DNA of 64,000 bases, from NCBI GenBank assembly GCA_964440985.1, contig CAYTWE010000003.1:9616-73615 (forward strand). The letters run 5' to 3'. The position numbers and the translations under genes are program-made. The notes beneath the pieces were generated by a model. That model searched no databases. It was not told where the DNA came from and saw nothing but the letters and a program-made list of their open reading frames with translations. How positions within the stretch are numbered: the stretch's first letter is position 1; each line of letters starts with the position of its first letter. Positions 26,196-35,600 of this stretch are shown in pieces. The DNA comes from UBA1731 sp964440985. Its GTDB lineage: Bacteria; Verrucomicrobiota; Kiritimatiellia; RFP12; UBA1067.

Positions 26196-27161
26196 TCACG
26201 AATAGTCGAACCGTGAGCCGCCAATGGATTCACGGAGAATGGAGTCTGCGGGAATCGCCGATGTGTCGTCAACCGCCGTCACGGTTTCAAGGACTGCAAG
26301 GAGACGGCGTATTTCCGCGTTTTCGCGCCCGCCGAGATACGGCACCGACTTCAGGACCGGCTCAAGCACGGGCTTCATCACGGCAAGCTCGTAGTCAAGC
26401 GATGTGCTGAAGACGAAATCGGCAAAACCCCTGTACGGATTTATCCAGCGCATTTCGCCTGCGGACACCTTCTCCCACATGAGAATCGTCTTCTCCGGGG
26501 ACATGTCGCGGTACGTCTTGTCGCGGACAATGCGCCGCATCAGCCTTGTGTCCTCGTAGTAGAGCCAGCCACCCTTGTCTGCCACAAGCTGCGAAAGGGT
26601 GTTGAGGTACACGCGAAACTTCAGCTCGTCGCCGATCCCCTCGGTGAGCAGCGGATTCAGCGCGTGTATCCCCTCTAAAACCACAACGACATTCGGCGGC
26701 GGAACGAAGATGTCGCTGTCGTCGTACCCCTCGTGGTGCGTGAAATCGAACTTGCGTCTGCGGAACGGCTCGCCGGAGAGCATCCTCAGCAGATCCTCAC
26801 GGAGACGGACGCGGTCCACCGCCTCGAAATGCTCGTAGTCCAGTTTCCCTTCGCTGTCGCGTGGATTGCGCCTGTCGCCCACAAAGTAGTCGTCGGTCGA
26901 TATGCGCATCGCGTTAAGTCCGTTCGCCTTCAGAGCCGCGCACAGCCGGATTGCCGTCGTTGTCTTGCCGGCGGCGGACGGCCCTGAAGCAAGCACTATC
27001 CGCACCGACGGCGCCCTCGACGCAATCAGCTCCGCCATTCTGGCGATGCGGGCGGCATGGTGCCGCTCGTCAGCGGCGATCACCTCCGACATTCTGCCGG
27101 ATGCAATGGCCTCGTTCAGTTCGGACACGCTGCGCAAATGCGAAAACCGCTCATCCGTCAT
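26196..27161 (-). CDS. Uridine kinase / phosphoribulokinase-family nucleoside kinase
   Basis: 321 residues. Walker A is GPSAAGKTTTA. This is followed by RISTDDYFVG and LDYEHFEAVDRV, the substrate region of uridine kinases, and VVVVLEGIHALNP (Walker B). It resembles the kinase half of larger TGS-domain uridine kinase-like proteins, but no TGS domain is present. The likely reaction is ATP-dependent phosphorylation of a nucleoside such as uridine. The ATG overlaps the trmJ stop as ATGA, and it is the last gene of the oxidoreductase-trmJ operon. Confidence 0.85.
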   Translation of the reverse strand: MTDERFSHLRSVSELNEAIASGRMSEVIAADERHHAARIARMAELIASRAPSVRIVLASGPSAAGKTTTAIRLCAALKANGLNAMRISTDDYFVGDRRNPRDSEGKLDYEHFEAVDRVRLREDLLRMLSGEPFRRRKFDFTHHEGYDDSDIFVPPPNVVVVLEGIHALNPLLTEGIGDELKFRVYLNTLSQLVADKGGWLYYEDTRLMRRIVRDKTYRDMSPEKTILMWEKVSAGEMRWINPYRGFADFVFSTSLDYELAVMKPVLEPVLKSVPYLGGRENAEIRRLLAVLETVTAVDDTSAIPADSILRESIGGSRFDYS

Positions 27162-27925
27162 CTCTCGAACTCCGCCGAAGTCCTTCTGCCGCCATCAAGC
27201 AGCGGATGCCTGTGCGCCCACACAGCCTGCCGGGCTACGCCGAGCAGAAGCGCGGCGTCATCCTTTGTGACCACACCACGCGAAAACACGCGGTGTATGC
27301 CCTGCATCATGTGATCTGCCTTCTGTTCGTCCATGTAGCCGATGTCTTCAAGCATCTCGCGCCACATCTTCATGAGCTGCATCTTCTGCCCCTGCGGCGC
27401 AGGCGGAGCCTTCTCGTGCGGCGGCTGGTAGCGTCCTGTCGCCGTAAAAAGTTCATAGCAAGTTATCAGGACGGCCTGCGAGAGATTGATCGACGTGTAG
27501 CCCTCGTCCACCGGAATCCTGATCAGATGGGTGCACTGGGCGATCTCCTCGTTGAGCAGACCCTTGTCCTCACGTCCGAACACGACCGCGACAGGGCCTG
27601 TGGACGCAAGTGCAAGGATGTCCGCCGCGCAGTCGCGAGGCGCCTTCACGTGCTGACGGTAGAGACCGCCGCGCGCCGTGGTGCCGACCACCGCCACGCA
27701 GTCCGCCACCGCCTCCTCGAACGTAGCGAACTCCTCGCGACGCTCGATGAGGTCTGTTGCGTGGACGGCGAGACGGTTGCCCTCCTCCCAGTCGTTCTGG
27801 AGATTCGGCGCGGCAAGGCGGAGATGACGTATGCCCATGTTGGCCATTGCGCGGCACGCGCTGCCGACGTTGCCGGTGTAAAGCGTGCCTACAAGCACAA
27901 TGCGTATGTTTTCAAGCGGATTCAT
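27158..27925 (-). CDS. trmJ: tRNA (cytidine/uridine-2'-O-)methyltransferase TrmJ (SPOUT family)
   Basis: 255 residues from the ATG at 27925. An in-frame GTG at 27937 overlaps the upstream stop as GTGA and is an alternative start. The start at 27925 fits the family N-terminus (LENIRIVLVGTLYTGNVGSACRAM). SPOUT motifs are VVFGREDKGLLNEE, HLIRIPVDEGYTSINLSQAV and the trefoil-knot region. TrmJ methylates the 2'-O of nucleotide 32 in the tRNA anticodon loop. The C-terminal extension (about 160-255) is larger than in minimal SpoU proteins and matches TrmJ-type tails. Confidence 0.9.
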   Translation of the reverse strand: MNPLENIRIVLVGTLYTGNVGSACRAMANMGIRHLRLAAPNLQNDWEEGNRLAVHATDLIERREEFATFEEAVADCVAVVGTTARGGLYRQHVKAPRDCAADILALASTGPVAVVFGREDKGLLNEEIAQCTHLIRIPVDEGYTSINLSQAVLITCYELFTATGRYQPPHEKAPPAPQGQKMQLMKMWREMLEDIGYMDEQKADHMMQGIHRVFSRGVVTKDDAALLLGVARQAVWAHRHPLLDGGRRTSAEFER

Positions 27926-27933
27926 TGCGCAAA

Positions 27934-29322
27934 TCACATCCTGTAGAACTCTTCCCAGCCACGGCGCGGTTCGCCGCCGGAGAGCAGAGCGTTTGCGCGG
28001 CCGTTCGCGACGAAACGCTTCGTCTTCCTGTCGAAATTCAGCACGGGGTCGCCAAGTTCCACGGCAAGCGATCCAAGTGCGCAGATCTGGGAGAGCGGGC
28101 CGCCGATCTTGAACGGCGATCGCACCTCGTCTTCACCGCGTATCGTACGCAGGAAGCTTTCGTAGTGGCTGCTGTACTTCGGCTTCGGGAAGTCCGAAAG
28201 GGCCTTCTTCACCTGCGGATCGCGCGGGTCGCCGCCGGACACGAGAACGAACGGTGCGGCGTGGCTCGTGCGCGCAAACACGCGCCCCTCCGCCCCGTAC
28301 ACCTCCGCGCCGTTGCTCTGCCTCTGCCATTTGCTGTTCGGGTGCTTCGCAGGCATATCCGGAAAGTTGCCGATGCCGTCGCGCCACACAAGGCGGCACT
28401 CCGGCAGACCGGGACCGCGTTCAGGAAACGTGAACACCGTTGTGGAGGCGAGCGGAAAGACGACCTTCGTGCGCTTCTCGTCCTTCAGCACCTCAATCTT
28501 CGACGGAAGTCCCAGCTTCAGGTGCTCCCAGAGCGTAGAGAAGATGTGCGCGCCCCAGTCGCCCAGCGGACCCGTGCCGTATTCGTAGAAGCATCGCCAC
28601 TCTCCGCCCATGTAGGCGGGGCTGTAGCCACGTTCAGACCGCTGCGAGAGCCATGTGTTCCAGTCGAGCGTCTCCGGCGGCGTCTCCGCAGGTGGCATGG
28701 ACTTAAGTCCGCCGCCGTACTTGTGCCAACGGCGCGGGGAACACATGAATGCCTCTATGCGCGTGACGTCACGCATGAATCCGCTCTCGACAAGCGAGCG
28801 GCACTGGTAGTAGTTTCCGCCGGAATGCCCCTGGTTTCCCATCTGCGTAACTACGCCATGCCGGGCGGCGGCGTCCGTCAGAAGCTGAATCTCCTCGAAG
28901 CGGTTCCCTATCGGCTTCTCCACGTAGACGTGCTTGCCGAGGGACATCGCAAGCATCGCGACCGGAAAGTGGGAGAAGTCCGGCGTCGATACGCACACCG
29001 CATCTATCGAACTCCCCATCTCGTCAAACATCCTGCGGAAGTCACGATATCGCGGCACTGACGGAAATGCCTTGAGGGCGGGGAGCGTCGCCTCTCCGCC
29101 CATGTCGGTGTCGCACAGCGCCACCACATCCACGAGATCCTTGAAGAAGGCGAACGACTGCAGGTTCGAGCCGCCACGGTTTCCGATGCCCACGAACGCC
29201 ATCCTTATCTTGCCGTTCGGCGATGTGGACGACCCGGCCACATTGAACGAAGAGCATCCGCCGAGGCCAAACAGCGTGGCGGCACCGGCCGTCTTCAGGA
29301 AAAGTCTACGGTTTGTCTTCAT
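27934..29322 (-). CDS. Tat-exported Gfo/Idh/MocA-family oxidoreductase (lipoprotein)
   Basis: 462 residues. The start at 29322 gives a Tat signal (NRRLFLK) and a lipobox ending at Cys23 (GLGGC). The NAD(P)-binding Rossmann fold begins with MAFVGIGNRGG, and EKPI (VYVEKPIGN) supplies the conserved lysine of the Gfo/Idh family. The C-terminal half has the WRCFYEYGTGPLGDWGAH motif typical of the secreted sugar or inositol oxidoreductases common in PVC bacteria. The substrate is probably a sugar derivative. TATAAT (29330-29335) ends 7 bp before the ATG, with no Shine-Dalgarno, so the mRNA is probably leaderless. Confidence 0.9.
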   Translation of the reverse strand: MKTNRRLFLKTAGAATLFGLGGCSSFNVAGSSTSPNGKIRMAFVGIGNRGGSNLQSFAFFKDLVDVVALCDTDMGGEATLPALKAFPSVPRYRDFRRMFDEMGSSIDAVCVSTPDFSHFPVAMLAMSLGKHVYVEKPIGNRFEEIQLLTDAAARHGVVTQMGNQGHSGGNYYQCRSLVESGFMRDVTRIEAFMCSPRRWHKYGGGLKSMPPAETPPETLDWNTWLSQRSERGYSPAYMGGEWRCFYEYGTGPLGDWGAHIFSTLWEHLKLGLPSKIEVLKDEKRTKVVFPLASTTVFTFPERGPGLPECRLVWRDGIGNFPDMPAKHPNSKWQRQSNGAEVYGAEGRVFARTSHAAPFVLVSGGDPRDPQVKKALSDFPKPKYSSHYESFLRTIRGEDEVRSPFKIGGPLSQICALGSLAVELGDPVLNFDRKTKRFVANGRANALLSGGEPRRGWEEFYRM

Positions 29323-29329
29323 GTGGATG

Positions 29330-29335
29330 ATTATA
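29330..29335 (-). promoter_or_regulatory. -10 element for a leaderless oxidoreductase-trmJ-kinase operon
   Basis: The minus strand reads TGTGCTATAAT, then 7 bp, then ATG at 29322. The start point would coincide with the start codon. The promoter lies wholly in the 37-bp gap after rsmA. Confidence 0.6.
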
Positions 29336-29359
29336 GCACAAGTGTGCGAGGATCTCCGT

Positions 29360-30241
29360 CTACAGAACGCCAACCAACTGTTCCGCAAGCGACAGCCAGT
29401 CGGCGTTTGAAAGCTCTTCGGCACGGGCGGTGGATTCAATCACGCCCTTGAAGATGCTGCCAAGCTGCTTGCGGCGATGCTCGAACGCCTGCTTCGTGAG
29501 ACGGCGAAACGTCGCCCGCACATCCGCGCCGACATTGTCGTTCCGGTGATGGCGCACAAGCTTCACGACCGTAGACCCGATCTCGGGACGCGGCCAGAAG
29601 CAGCTCGCCGCCACCTTCCTCACGATGGATACGTCATAGTCCAGCTGTACGCGCACACCGGCGAGACCGCGCACCTTCGAGCCTTCCTTCGCCGCCAGCC
29701 TGTCCGCAACCTCCGTCTGCACAAGGACTACCATGGTTGAAGGCGAAGTGGGGGTTGAGAGTTGAGAACCTTCAACCGACGCCGGGGCGCTGTCGCCTGA
29801 CCTCGGCATGACGCGCTCAACGAGTTCAATGAGTATGCGCGTCCCGGCCTGATACGGGAGGTTCGATACCATCAACGGGAATCCGTCGCACTCGCCCCTC
29901 TTTATGAAATCGAGGGCATCGCCCTTCAGCACGGACAATCCCTCCGGATTGCCCAGCGACTCCTTCAGCCTGTCCGCAAGAACGCCGTCCTTTTCGATGG
30001 CCGTCACTGCGCACCCGCGCTCAAGAAGCCCCTCCGTAAGCACTCCCAGCCCAGGCCCGATCTCAAGGACGCGATGCGCGTCTGCGGCACACAATGTCGC
30101 AGATTCACCGGCAAGAGCGGCATCAAGTATTGCTTCAAGCGCGTTGCGGTCGATGAGGAAGTTCTGTCCGAGCACCCTGTTCGGATGGAACTTGTTGCGA
30201 ATGCACCAATCCTTGACTTGTGATGGACTTGTGAGATTCAT
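29360..30241 (-). CDS. rsmA: 16S rRNA dimethyladenosine transferase RsmA (KsgA) with an in-frame palindromic insertion
   Basis: 293 residues from the ATG at 30241. Motifs are LGQNFLID, EIGPGLGVLTE (SAM binding) and NLPY at 127-130. It dimethylates two adenines at the 3' end of 16S rRNA. Residues about 146-169 (Ser/Pro/Thr-rich) interrupt the normal junction between the ERVM helix and the MVVLVQTEVA strand and coincide with a DNA inverted repeat (29735-29777). The gene follows surA, the same order as the E. coli surA-pdxA-rsmA locus without pdxA. Confidence 0.92.
   Translation of the reverse strand: MNLTSPSQVKDWCIRNKFHPNRVLGQNFLIDRNALEAILDAALAGESATLCAADAHRVLEIGPGLGVLTEGLLERGCAVTAIEKDGVLADRLKESLGNPEGLSVLKGDALDFIKRGECDGFPLMVSNLPYQAGTRILIELVERVMPRSGDSAPASVEGSQLSTPTSPSTMVVLVQTEVADRLAAKEGSKVRGLAGVRVQLDYDVSIVRKVAASCFWPRPEIGSTVVKLVRHHRNDNVGADVRATFRRLTKQAFEHRRKQLGSIFKGVIESTARAEELSNADWLSLAEQLVGVL
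29735..29777. repeat. In-frame palindromic insertion inside rsmA
   Basis: A perfect 9-bp inverted repeat (GGTTGAAGG at 29735-29743 and CCTTCAACC at 29769-29777) encloses a 25-nt loop containing repeats of GTTGAG. On the coding strand the loop reads CTCAACTCTCAACC, similar to the AACTACCAACTATCAACC arms in the pilin leader elements. The segment is translated as a Ser/Thr/Pro-rich loop not expected in RsmA. Confidence 0.6.
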
Positions 30242-30260
30242 GGCTGTGCGCAATAGCGTC

Positions 30261-31214
30261 TCACTCCTTGGGGATCGGGTAGGTCTTGACGAAAGCGTCC
30301 TCACGGAGCCGGGCGATCCATTCGTCATAGGTCTTCTTCACGGCGGCGCTCCGTACGTTCCATGAAATCTTGTCGTACGCCTCGGAGAACGACAGCGCCT
30401 TGGCGGATGTCTCGGCCTCCTTCTTGACGATGAATCCCCACCCGTCGAGGTCTATCATCTCCGACACCTTGCCGACCTCAAGCTTCGCTATCGCGGCGGC
30501 AATCTCCGGACGGAACGCCTCTTCAGGATTCACGTCCTTCCAGAGTCCGCCGTCCTTCGCATGGGAATCGGCGGAATACCTGACGGCAAGCTCCGCAAAA
30601 TCCTTGCCGGCGGCAAGCTCCTCGGATATCTGCATCCAGCGTGTCTTGACGCTTGCTACGCCATCATCCCCCGACGGCGGCTTGAGCAGGATTACTCGGA
30701 CCGAGGCCTTCTGCTCCTGACGGTAGCGTTCGGGATGGTCACGGTACTCCTTTCTCATCGCGAGCGGAGATACGGTAACATATTGCTCAACCATCTGCTG
30801 GCGCATCCCGCGCACAATTATGTCCTCCTTGATGGTGTTGCGGTACTCCGTCATCGGAATCTTGCTTCGTGCAAGCTCCTCCTCAAGACGGTTCATGTCA
30901 CCGCCGAACATCTCATGCACGATTTCGCGAATCTGGTTGTCAACTACCCATTCGGGTATCTCCATCTTCTTCGCGGCGGCGGCCTTCAGTATCAGCCTGC
31001 GCTCTATGAGCGTGTCGAGCGCGGCGCGGTACATGGACTGCATCTCCGTCTCGTTTCCGGAGTTCTCCCTCGCATCGGGATGGCGCTTTATCTCCGCCAT
31101 CACGTCGCCGACCGTTATCACGCACGAATCTACGCGTGCAGCGATCCCATCAAGCCTCGCGGCAGACGCGCAGACCGACAGCGCCGCCGCAAACAAAACA
31201 ACAATTGATCTCAT
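30261..31214 (-). CDS. surA: SurA/PpiC-type peptidyl-prolyl cis-trans isomerase (periplasmic chaperone)
   Basis: 317 residues with a signal peptide (MRSIVVLFAAALSVCASA). Residues 20-160 form the SurA N-terminal chaperone region, starting with IAARVDSCVITVGDV. One parvulin domain follows at about 165-265 (SVRVILLKPP, ADSHAKDGGLWKDVNPEEAF, GWGFIVKK). E. coli SurA has two parvulin domains; one is usual in other phyla. It assists folding of outer-membrane proteins. The ATG overlaps the stop of the 32137 pseudopilin as ATGA, and rsmA follows 19 bp later. Confidence 0.88.
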   Translation of the reverse strand: MRSIVVLFAAALSVCASAARLDGIAARVDSCVITVGDVMAEIKRHPDARENSGNETEMQSMYRAALDTLIERRLILKAAAAKKMEIPEWVVDNQIREIVHEMFGGDMNRLEEELARSKIPMTEYRNTIKEDIIVRGMRQQMVEQYVTVSPLAMRKEYRDHPERYRQEQKASVRVILLKPPSGDDGVASVKTRWMQISEELAAGKDFAELAVRYSADSHAKDGGLWKDVNPEEAFRPEIAAAIAKLEVGKVSEMIDLDGWGFIVKKEAETSAKALSFSEAYDKISWNVRSAAVKKTYDEWIARLREDAFVKTYPIPKE

Positions 31215-32137
31215 TCCGACACCTTCCTGTACGTACGGCCGTTGAACGTATATTCAAGCCCAGTGCAGAGCCATGAAGTAAGTTCCCGGAGATTGTCTGC
31301 GTTTGCGTCCTTCGGCAGCATCAGCTTCACGCAGTGCCCGTCGGCGAACGCGACGTGCGCACTGTAGTTGTTGCCGGTTCTGTGGTTGAAGCCGATTGTT
31401 TCACCGTCGCCATTCGCCGCCTTGTTCGCCCTCTGATCAAGATCGCCTTCCGTCGAATACTTGAGGATCGCATCGTTGTCCTCAGAGGCGGAAGTGGAAT
31501 AGTCGGGCCTCAGAAAGTCGTGCTCGGCAAACGGAATCTCCGCAAGCAGCAGCACCTTCTCCGGCGGACGGCTCCGCGTCTTCGGGTTGGAACTGTACTT
31601 GAAATCCAGGTATTTGCCGAATGAACGCCGACCGCCGGTCGAGATATCGGCCGCAGTGCTGAGATCCCATCCGAAATAGCTGTTCATCACATAGCTCCAA
31701 GACGGGAGCGGCCTCGCCTGGTCTTTGCAGTACTCCATGTGGGCGGGGCATATGTACGCACCCTGACGTCCGCCGATCGCCTTCCATATCGTGCCGTTGG
31801 TTATCGCGTAATGTTGAGCTTCGCCGTCATCGTTGAAATCGTGGTAGCACGATACCTTTGCGTTTCCGTCCGTACGTCCAATCCATCCCTGGAACCATTT
31901 CTTCTCCGCAGTCCCCTCCTCGTAGTACTGGTATGCGCCAGCCGCTGGGAAGTATCCCTGCTTGGACGCATCGGCCAGCACTGCGTTGCACAGCGTCCGC
32001 ATGTTGTTCATGCAGGCCGCCGCAAGCGCACTGTCCGTGGAACTGGAGAACTGCGTAAGCATTACGCCGGCAAGAACGGCGATGATGCCAATCACGATGA
32101 GAAGTTCGACGAGGGAAAATGCCTGTTTGTGTTTCAT
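31211..32137 (-). CDS. Type II pseudopilin / type IV pilin-like protein with H-x-x-x-x-DG tail
   Basis: 308 residues. A short leader MKHKQA precedes the class III signal FSLVELLIVIGIIAVLAG, cut after Ala by a prepilin peptidase. The large globular domain has a cysteine-rich middle (YICPAHMEYC) and the HVAFADGHCVKL motif seen in DUF1559-like pilins of PVC bacteria. It is inner-membrane inserted and assembled into a pseudopilus. Immediately upstream of the ATG lies CTACCAACTACC and then the 100-N gap, so the 5' untranslated region is a copy of the repeat found in other pilins here. Confidence 0.88.
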   Translation of the reverse strand: MKHKQAFSLVELLIVIGIIAVLAGVMLTQFSSSTDSALAAACMNNMRTLCNAVLADASKQGYFPAAGAYQYYEEGTAEKKWFQGWIGRTDGNAKVSCYHDFNDDGEAQHYAITNGTIWKAIGGRQGAYICPAHMEYCKDQARPLPSWSYVMNSYFGWDLSTAADISTGGRRSFGKYLDFKYSSNPKTRSRPPEKVLLLAEIPFAEHDFLRPDYSTSASEDNDAILKYSTEGDLDQRANKAANGDGETIGFNHRTGNNYSAHVAFADGHCVKLMLPKDANADNLRELTSWLCTGLEYTFNGRTYRKVSE

Positions 32138-32280
32138 GGTAGTTGGTAGNNNNNNNNNNNNNNNNNNNNNNNNNNNNNNNNNNNNNNNNNNNNNNNNNNN
32201 NNNNNNNNNNNNNNNNNNNNNNNNNNNNNNNNNNNNNNNNNNNNNNNNNTAGTGGGTTTTTGAAAACAGTGTGTATTTTA
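32138..32280. repeat. Fourth copy of the pilin-associated palindromic element (interrupted by the gap)
   Basis: GGTAGTTGGTAG (32138-32149) abuts the ATG of the 32137 pilin. After the 100 N the sequence resumes with TAGTGGG (32250-32256). Both are arm sequences of the elements at 39150, 39983 and 41338. The break in the assembly exactly here is consistent with a multicopy or hairpin-forming repeat. Confidence 0.5.
32150..32249. other. Assembly gap (100 N)
   Basis: One hundred unknown bases. The fixed length suggests a placeholder, so the real distance and content are unknown. Linkage of the genes on either side depends on the scaffold being correct. Confidence 0.98.
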
Positions 32281-32318
32281 ACGCAAAGGACGCAAAGATG
32301 GACGCAAAGAACGCAAAA
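32281..32318. repeat. Four tandem-like ACGCAAAG units
   Basis: ACGCAAAG starts at 32281, 32290 and 32302, and ACGCAAAA starts at 32311, separated by 1-4 nt. They lie a few bases beyond the 3' end of the GxxExxY remnant. They are too short and irregular for CRISPR. Confidence 0.7.
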
Positions 32319-32323
32319 TATTT

Positions 32324-32687
32324 TTATAGGTCCACTTCTGAGAATCCATTCGCGACGCGTACAATTCCGTCCTTCAGTTTAAAGCATCCAAAGTTAATGA
32401 CAAGTCCAAGATTCAGGTTGGCTGCACGGAGACAGGTAAGACATTGCGCAGCATATATTGGATTGTTCATGTCTGTCGCCTTACATTCAACCACAAGTCG
32501 TCCATCCACCAGTATGTCAATGCGATAGCCTTCGCCTATCTGCATTCCCTTATATTGCATATGAATTGGCACCTGGCGTTCAACTTCGATGCCTTTTGTT
32601 CGCAATTCATAAACCAACGCCAACTCGTATGCAGACTCAAGAAGCCCTACCCCAAATTCCTGCGAACCTCAAATGCAGCATCAATCA
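32324..32687 (-). pseudogene. GxxExxY protein gene, frameshifted and N-terminally shortened
   Basis: Reading the minus strand, VIDAAFEVRRNLG (from a GTG near 32687) is in one frame and VGLLESAYELALVYELRTKG continues in another. Together they match the GxxExxY family: G-x-x-E-x-x-Y as GLLESAY, then GYRIDILVDGRLVVECKA and LNLGLVINFG. The break is at a run of four G (32649-32652), where one missing G would explain it. The usual first residues before AAFEV are absent. The intact downstream frame ends at 32324. Function of the family is unknown to me. A sequencing error in the homopolymer is the alternative to a true pseudogene. Confidence 0.75.
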
Positions 32688-32697
32688 CAACCCTGCC

Positions 32698-35600
32698 TCA
32701 ATCAAGCTGATGGTAGAAAAGGATGCGCGTACGGTGTGGCGGATAGTTGCGGGAACGCAACCGCCACGCCTCCTCCGGCTGCGAGCTGGACAGCGGATTG
32801 AGATAGATGGATCCGTTGTCCTTGCCGTAGTCCGGTTGTTCGCTTCCGCCGGAAGACTTCTTGAACTGTCCGTTGTCCATCGGCGCTGCGGGGTCGCGCC
32901 ACACGAGCGCCACTGCGCGTCCACCGGCGCCTGCCGCTCCGACACTCGACGGCTCGGCGCGGACGAAGACAAGAAACAGCTGTGACCTGTTCGCGAAGCA
33001 ACCCTTCAGGTAGCCGTACAGGAACTTCCTCTCCGCAAACGTCAGACTTTGAAGGATCGCCTCGACTGTAGAGTTGTTTCCGGAAAGCGTAGCCTTGTCA
33101 AGCGTCGTATCAGCATCGAACGTCTCCGCGAACCTGCAGTTGAGCGCTCCTGTCCGCCAGTTGACCGCATCTTCGATGACGTCCTTCCAGCCATCAGCGA
33201 GGTACAGCCTCTTCTGCCTCTCGTCCGGCGACAGGTTGAGGTAGTTGAACGCACCCATCCAGTAGTACGCCATGTTGTACACGTCATTGTAGTTGCATGA
33301 CCAGTCAAAGAGGTAGTTCCTCTCGAAACTTGGAGCGGATGCCTCCATGTAGCTCTTGCCGTTGGCGTTGTGGTTCGTGCCGGAGGACCACCAGTCATAC
33401 GGCATATTCGCGAACGCGCCAAGCATCACCTCCATCATGTCGGTGTACGGATTTATCCTGATTCCGTTTTCGGCATCATCAAACGCGATATCGTCGATGC
33501 TGCCCCAGCTGCTGTCGGCGCCAAACGCATCGGAGCGGTATGTGCGCCACATCACATTGTTGTACGCGACGCTTCCGATTGCCGTCCTGACCGTTCCGTT
33601 GTAATCTCCGCCGCCTTCAAACACACCCCACACGTTGCCGCCGCTTCCGTCCATCCCGCGCACCTGCGGAATCATCATCAATTCGTACATCGACTGCAGG
33701 TAGCCCTGATCCGATACCGACATGAATATATCCTGATCCCGCAGCGTGTCGCCCTGCCGAAGGGTCTTGACGGCATTGAACCACAGATCCTTCGGGTTTC
33801 CGGTCTGGTCTGTTGCCCACCACTGCTCAGGCGCCCAGTTCATGCGCGGATCGCTCGCCATGTATGACTTCTGCTTCCATGTGGCGGTGCGCTCAGCGTC
33901 TTTGTTGTCTTCAAAATATTGTTTTGTGAGGACAACACCCGCCGCCGCATCGTCAACCTTCGGGAAAAAGCGCATGAGCGGTATGCCAGCCGCGCCACCT
34001 GCCGCCTCATTGAACATGGCGACGCCAACATTATCCGCATGACCGCAGAGCACATCATGCTCTGGGACTGCAGGAGCCATATCGACGGTTTTTCCGGATG
34101 AATCCTTGATTCGCGCCCACACCGCCGCAGACGGACGAAACTTTCTGCCAGGATTCAGGTCGCCCTTTAATTCATCAAGGAAGTTGCCAACGGCGTTCCA
34201 TCCGTTGTCGTAGAAGGTGATTGCATCCCCGTTCTTGCACTCACCCTCAACAAGCGTCCTCTGCCCGTTTTCGTCAACCTCGTAGACAAGCTCCGCGAGC
34301 ATCGCATCCTTCGGAGCAGAGCTTGAACCCATAAGCGCAATGTCCTTCACGATTGCGCTTTCTTCTGCGGATTCACCCGTTCCGGAGACGGTCGGGGGCG
34401 AAATTCCGGTCTTGCCGCATGAAACCTGGATGCAAATCGCGCCAGCACTGTCCGAATGGCTCCAGATGGCGTCGCCTGGAGTTCCGCCGTTTGGCTCCAT
34501 CCATCCAAGGTTGGCGAGAGACGTCCGCAAACCGGAGTCGTTCAATCCGTTTCCGGTCGGCTCCTCCACGAAGAAGACGCGGATGAACGCCTCGGCGGTG
34601 AACCCCGAAGCCCCTCCCTGCGGCCCGTTGACGAAAGGATATGCGGCAGTCAGGGTCACAACAGGGTTCCGCACCTCTACACGAAACGAATATGTAACCT
34701 TGATCTTCTTTTTTGCGCCGGTCTCTGCATTTGCCTCGGAAATCGTCTCCTCTACGCAGAGCACCTTGTATTTCACGCAATCGTTCAGTTCCATCCCGCA
34801 AAGCATCGGCACGTTCTCCACACAGGGGATGCAGAGCGAAAGCGGGACGCTGTCTTCATCAAGATAGTCGCACAGAAGAGCGGTCGACAGAATCGGGAAG
34901 CGCGAATTGATCTGGTTCATGTTCCAGAAATCATTCTGCGCAGCCAAACACTTGGTGAGCGTGCCTGAGTTCCACACCCAATCACATCCGTAGAACGGCT
35001 GCATCTCCGGATAGCGCAGATTTATGCGCTCTGGATATACCGCCTTGTACGCGCTGTACGTGAGGTTCGAATCGCTGTTCCATCCTCCGGCCATGAAGAG
35101 CGAACGGCGGGCCGCCTCCTCCGCCCCGGAATAGTAGGTGGAGGAATTGTTGTTCTTGATGAGGTTTACGTACGGCGACGCAAGCCCGCCAAGGGCATTC
35201 CCCGCGTTGAGCATCGCGAGGTTGAAGTCCATGAACGACGTAAACGGCACATCGGCAACGGACGGAGCGTTGCCGCCGCCCACGCCGGCTCCTGCCGCCA
35301 TTACGCTGAGAAACGCCGACGCTGCGGCTCCGCCGTTATCCATATCGCTCTTTTCGCCACTACGGAAAAGATACGACGGGGAGATGCGTCCCTGCGGAGC
35401 GGACGAGCGGTTCAGGTACTGCGGACGTACGCCGCCGACCGGCGTGACGAACTCGTTGAGATCGTAGAAATCGGAGACGTTGATCGCCGTGAACGCATAG
35501 CGTCCCATTCCGAAGTTGAACGGATGCCACTTGGCCGTGCGCGTATGGCGGCTCCAGTACCGCACCTCGTTCGCTATGCAGGACGGCACGTAGCCAAGCC

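Noticed and set aside
32250..32320. Repeat cluster near the gap as a CRISPR array
   Set aside because: Units are 8 bp with spacers of 1-4 bp and no cas genes are present.
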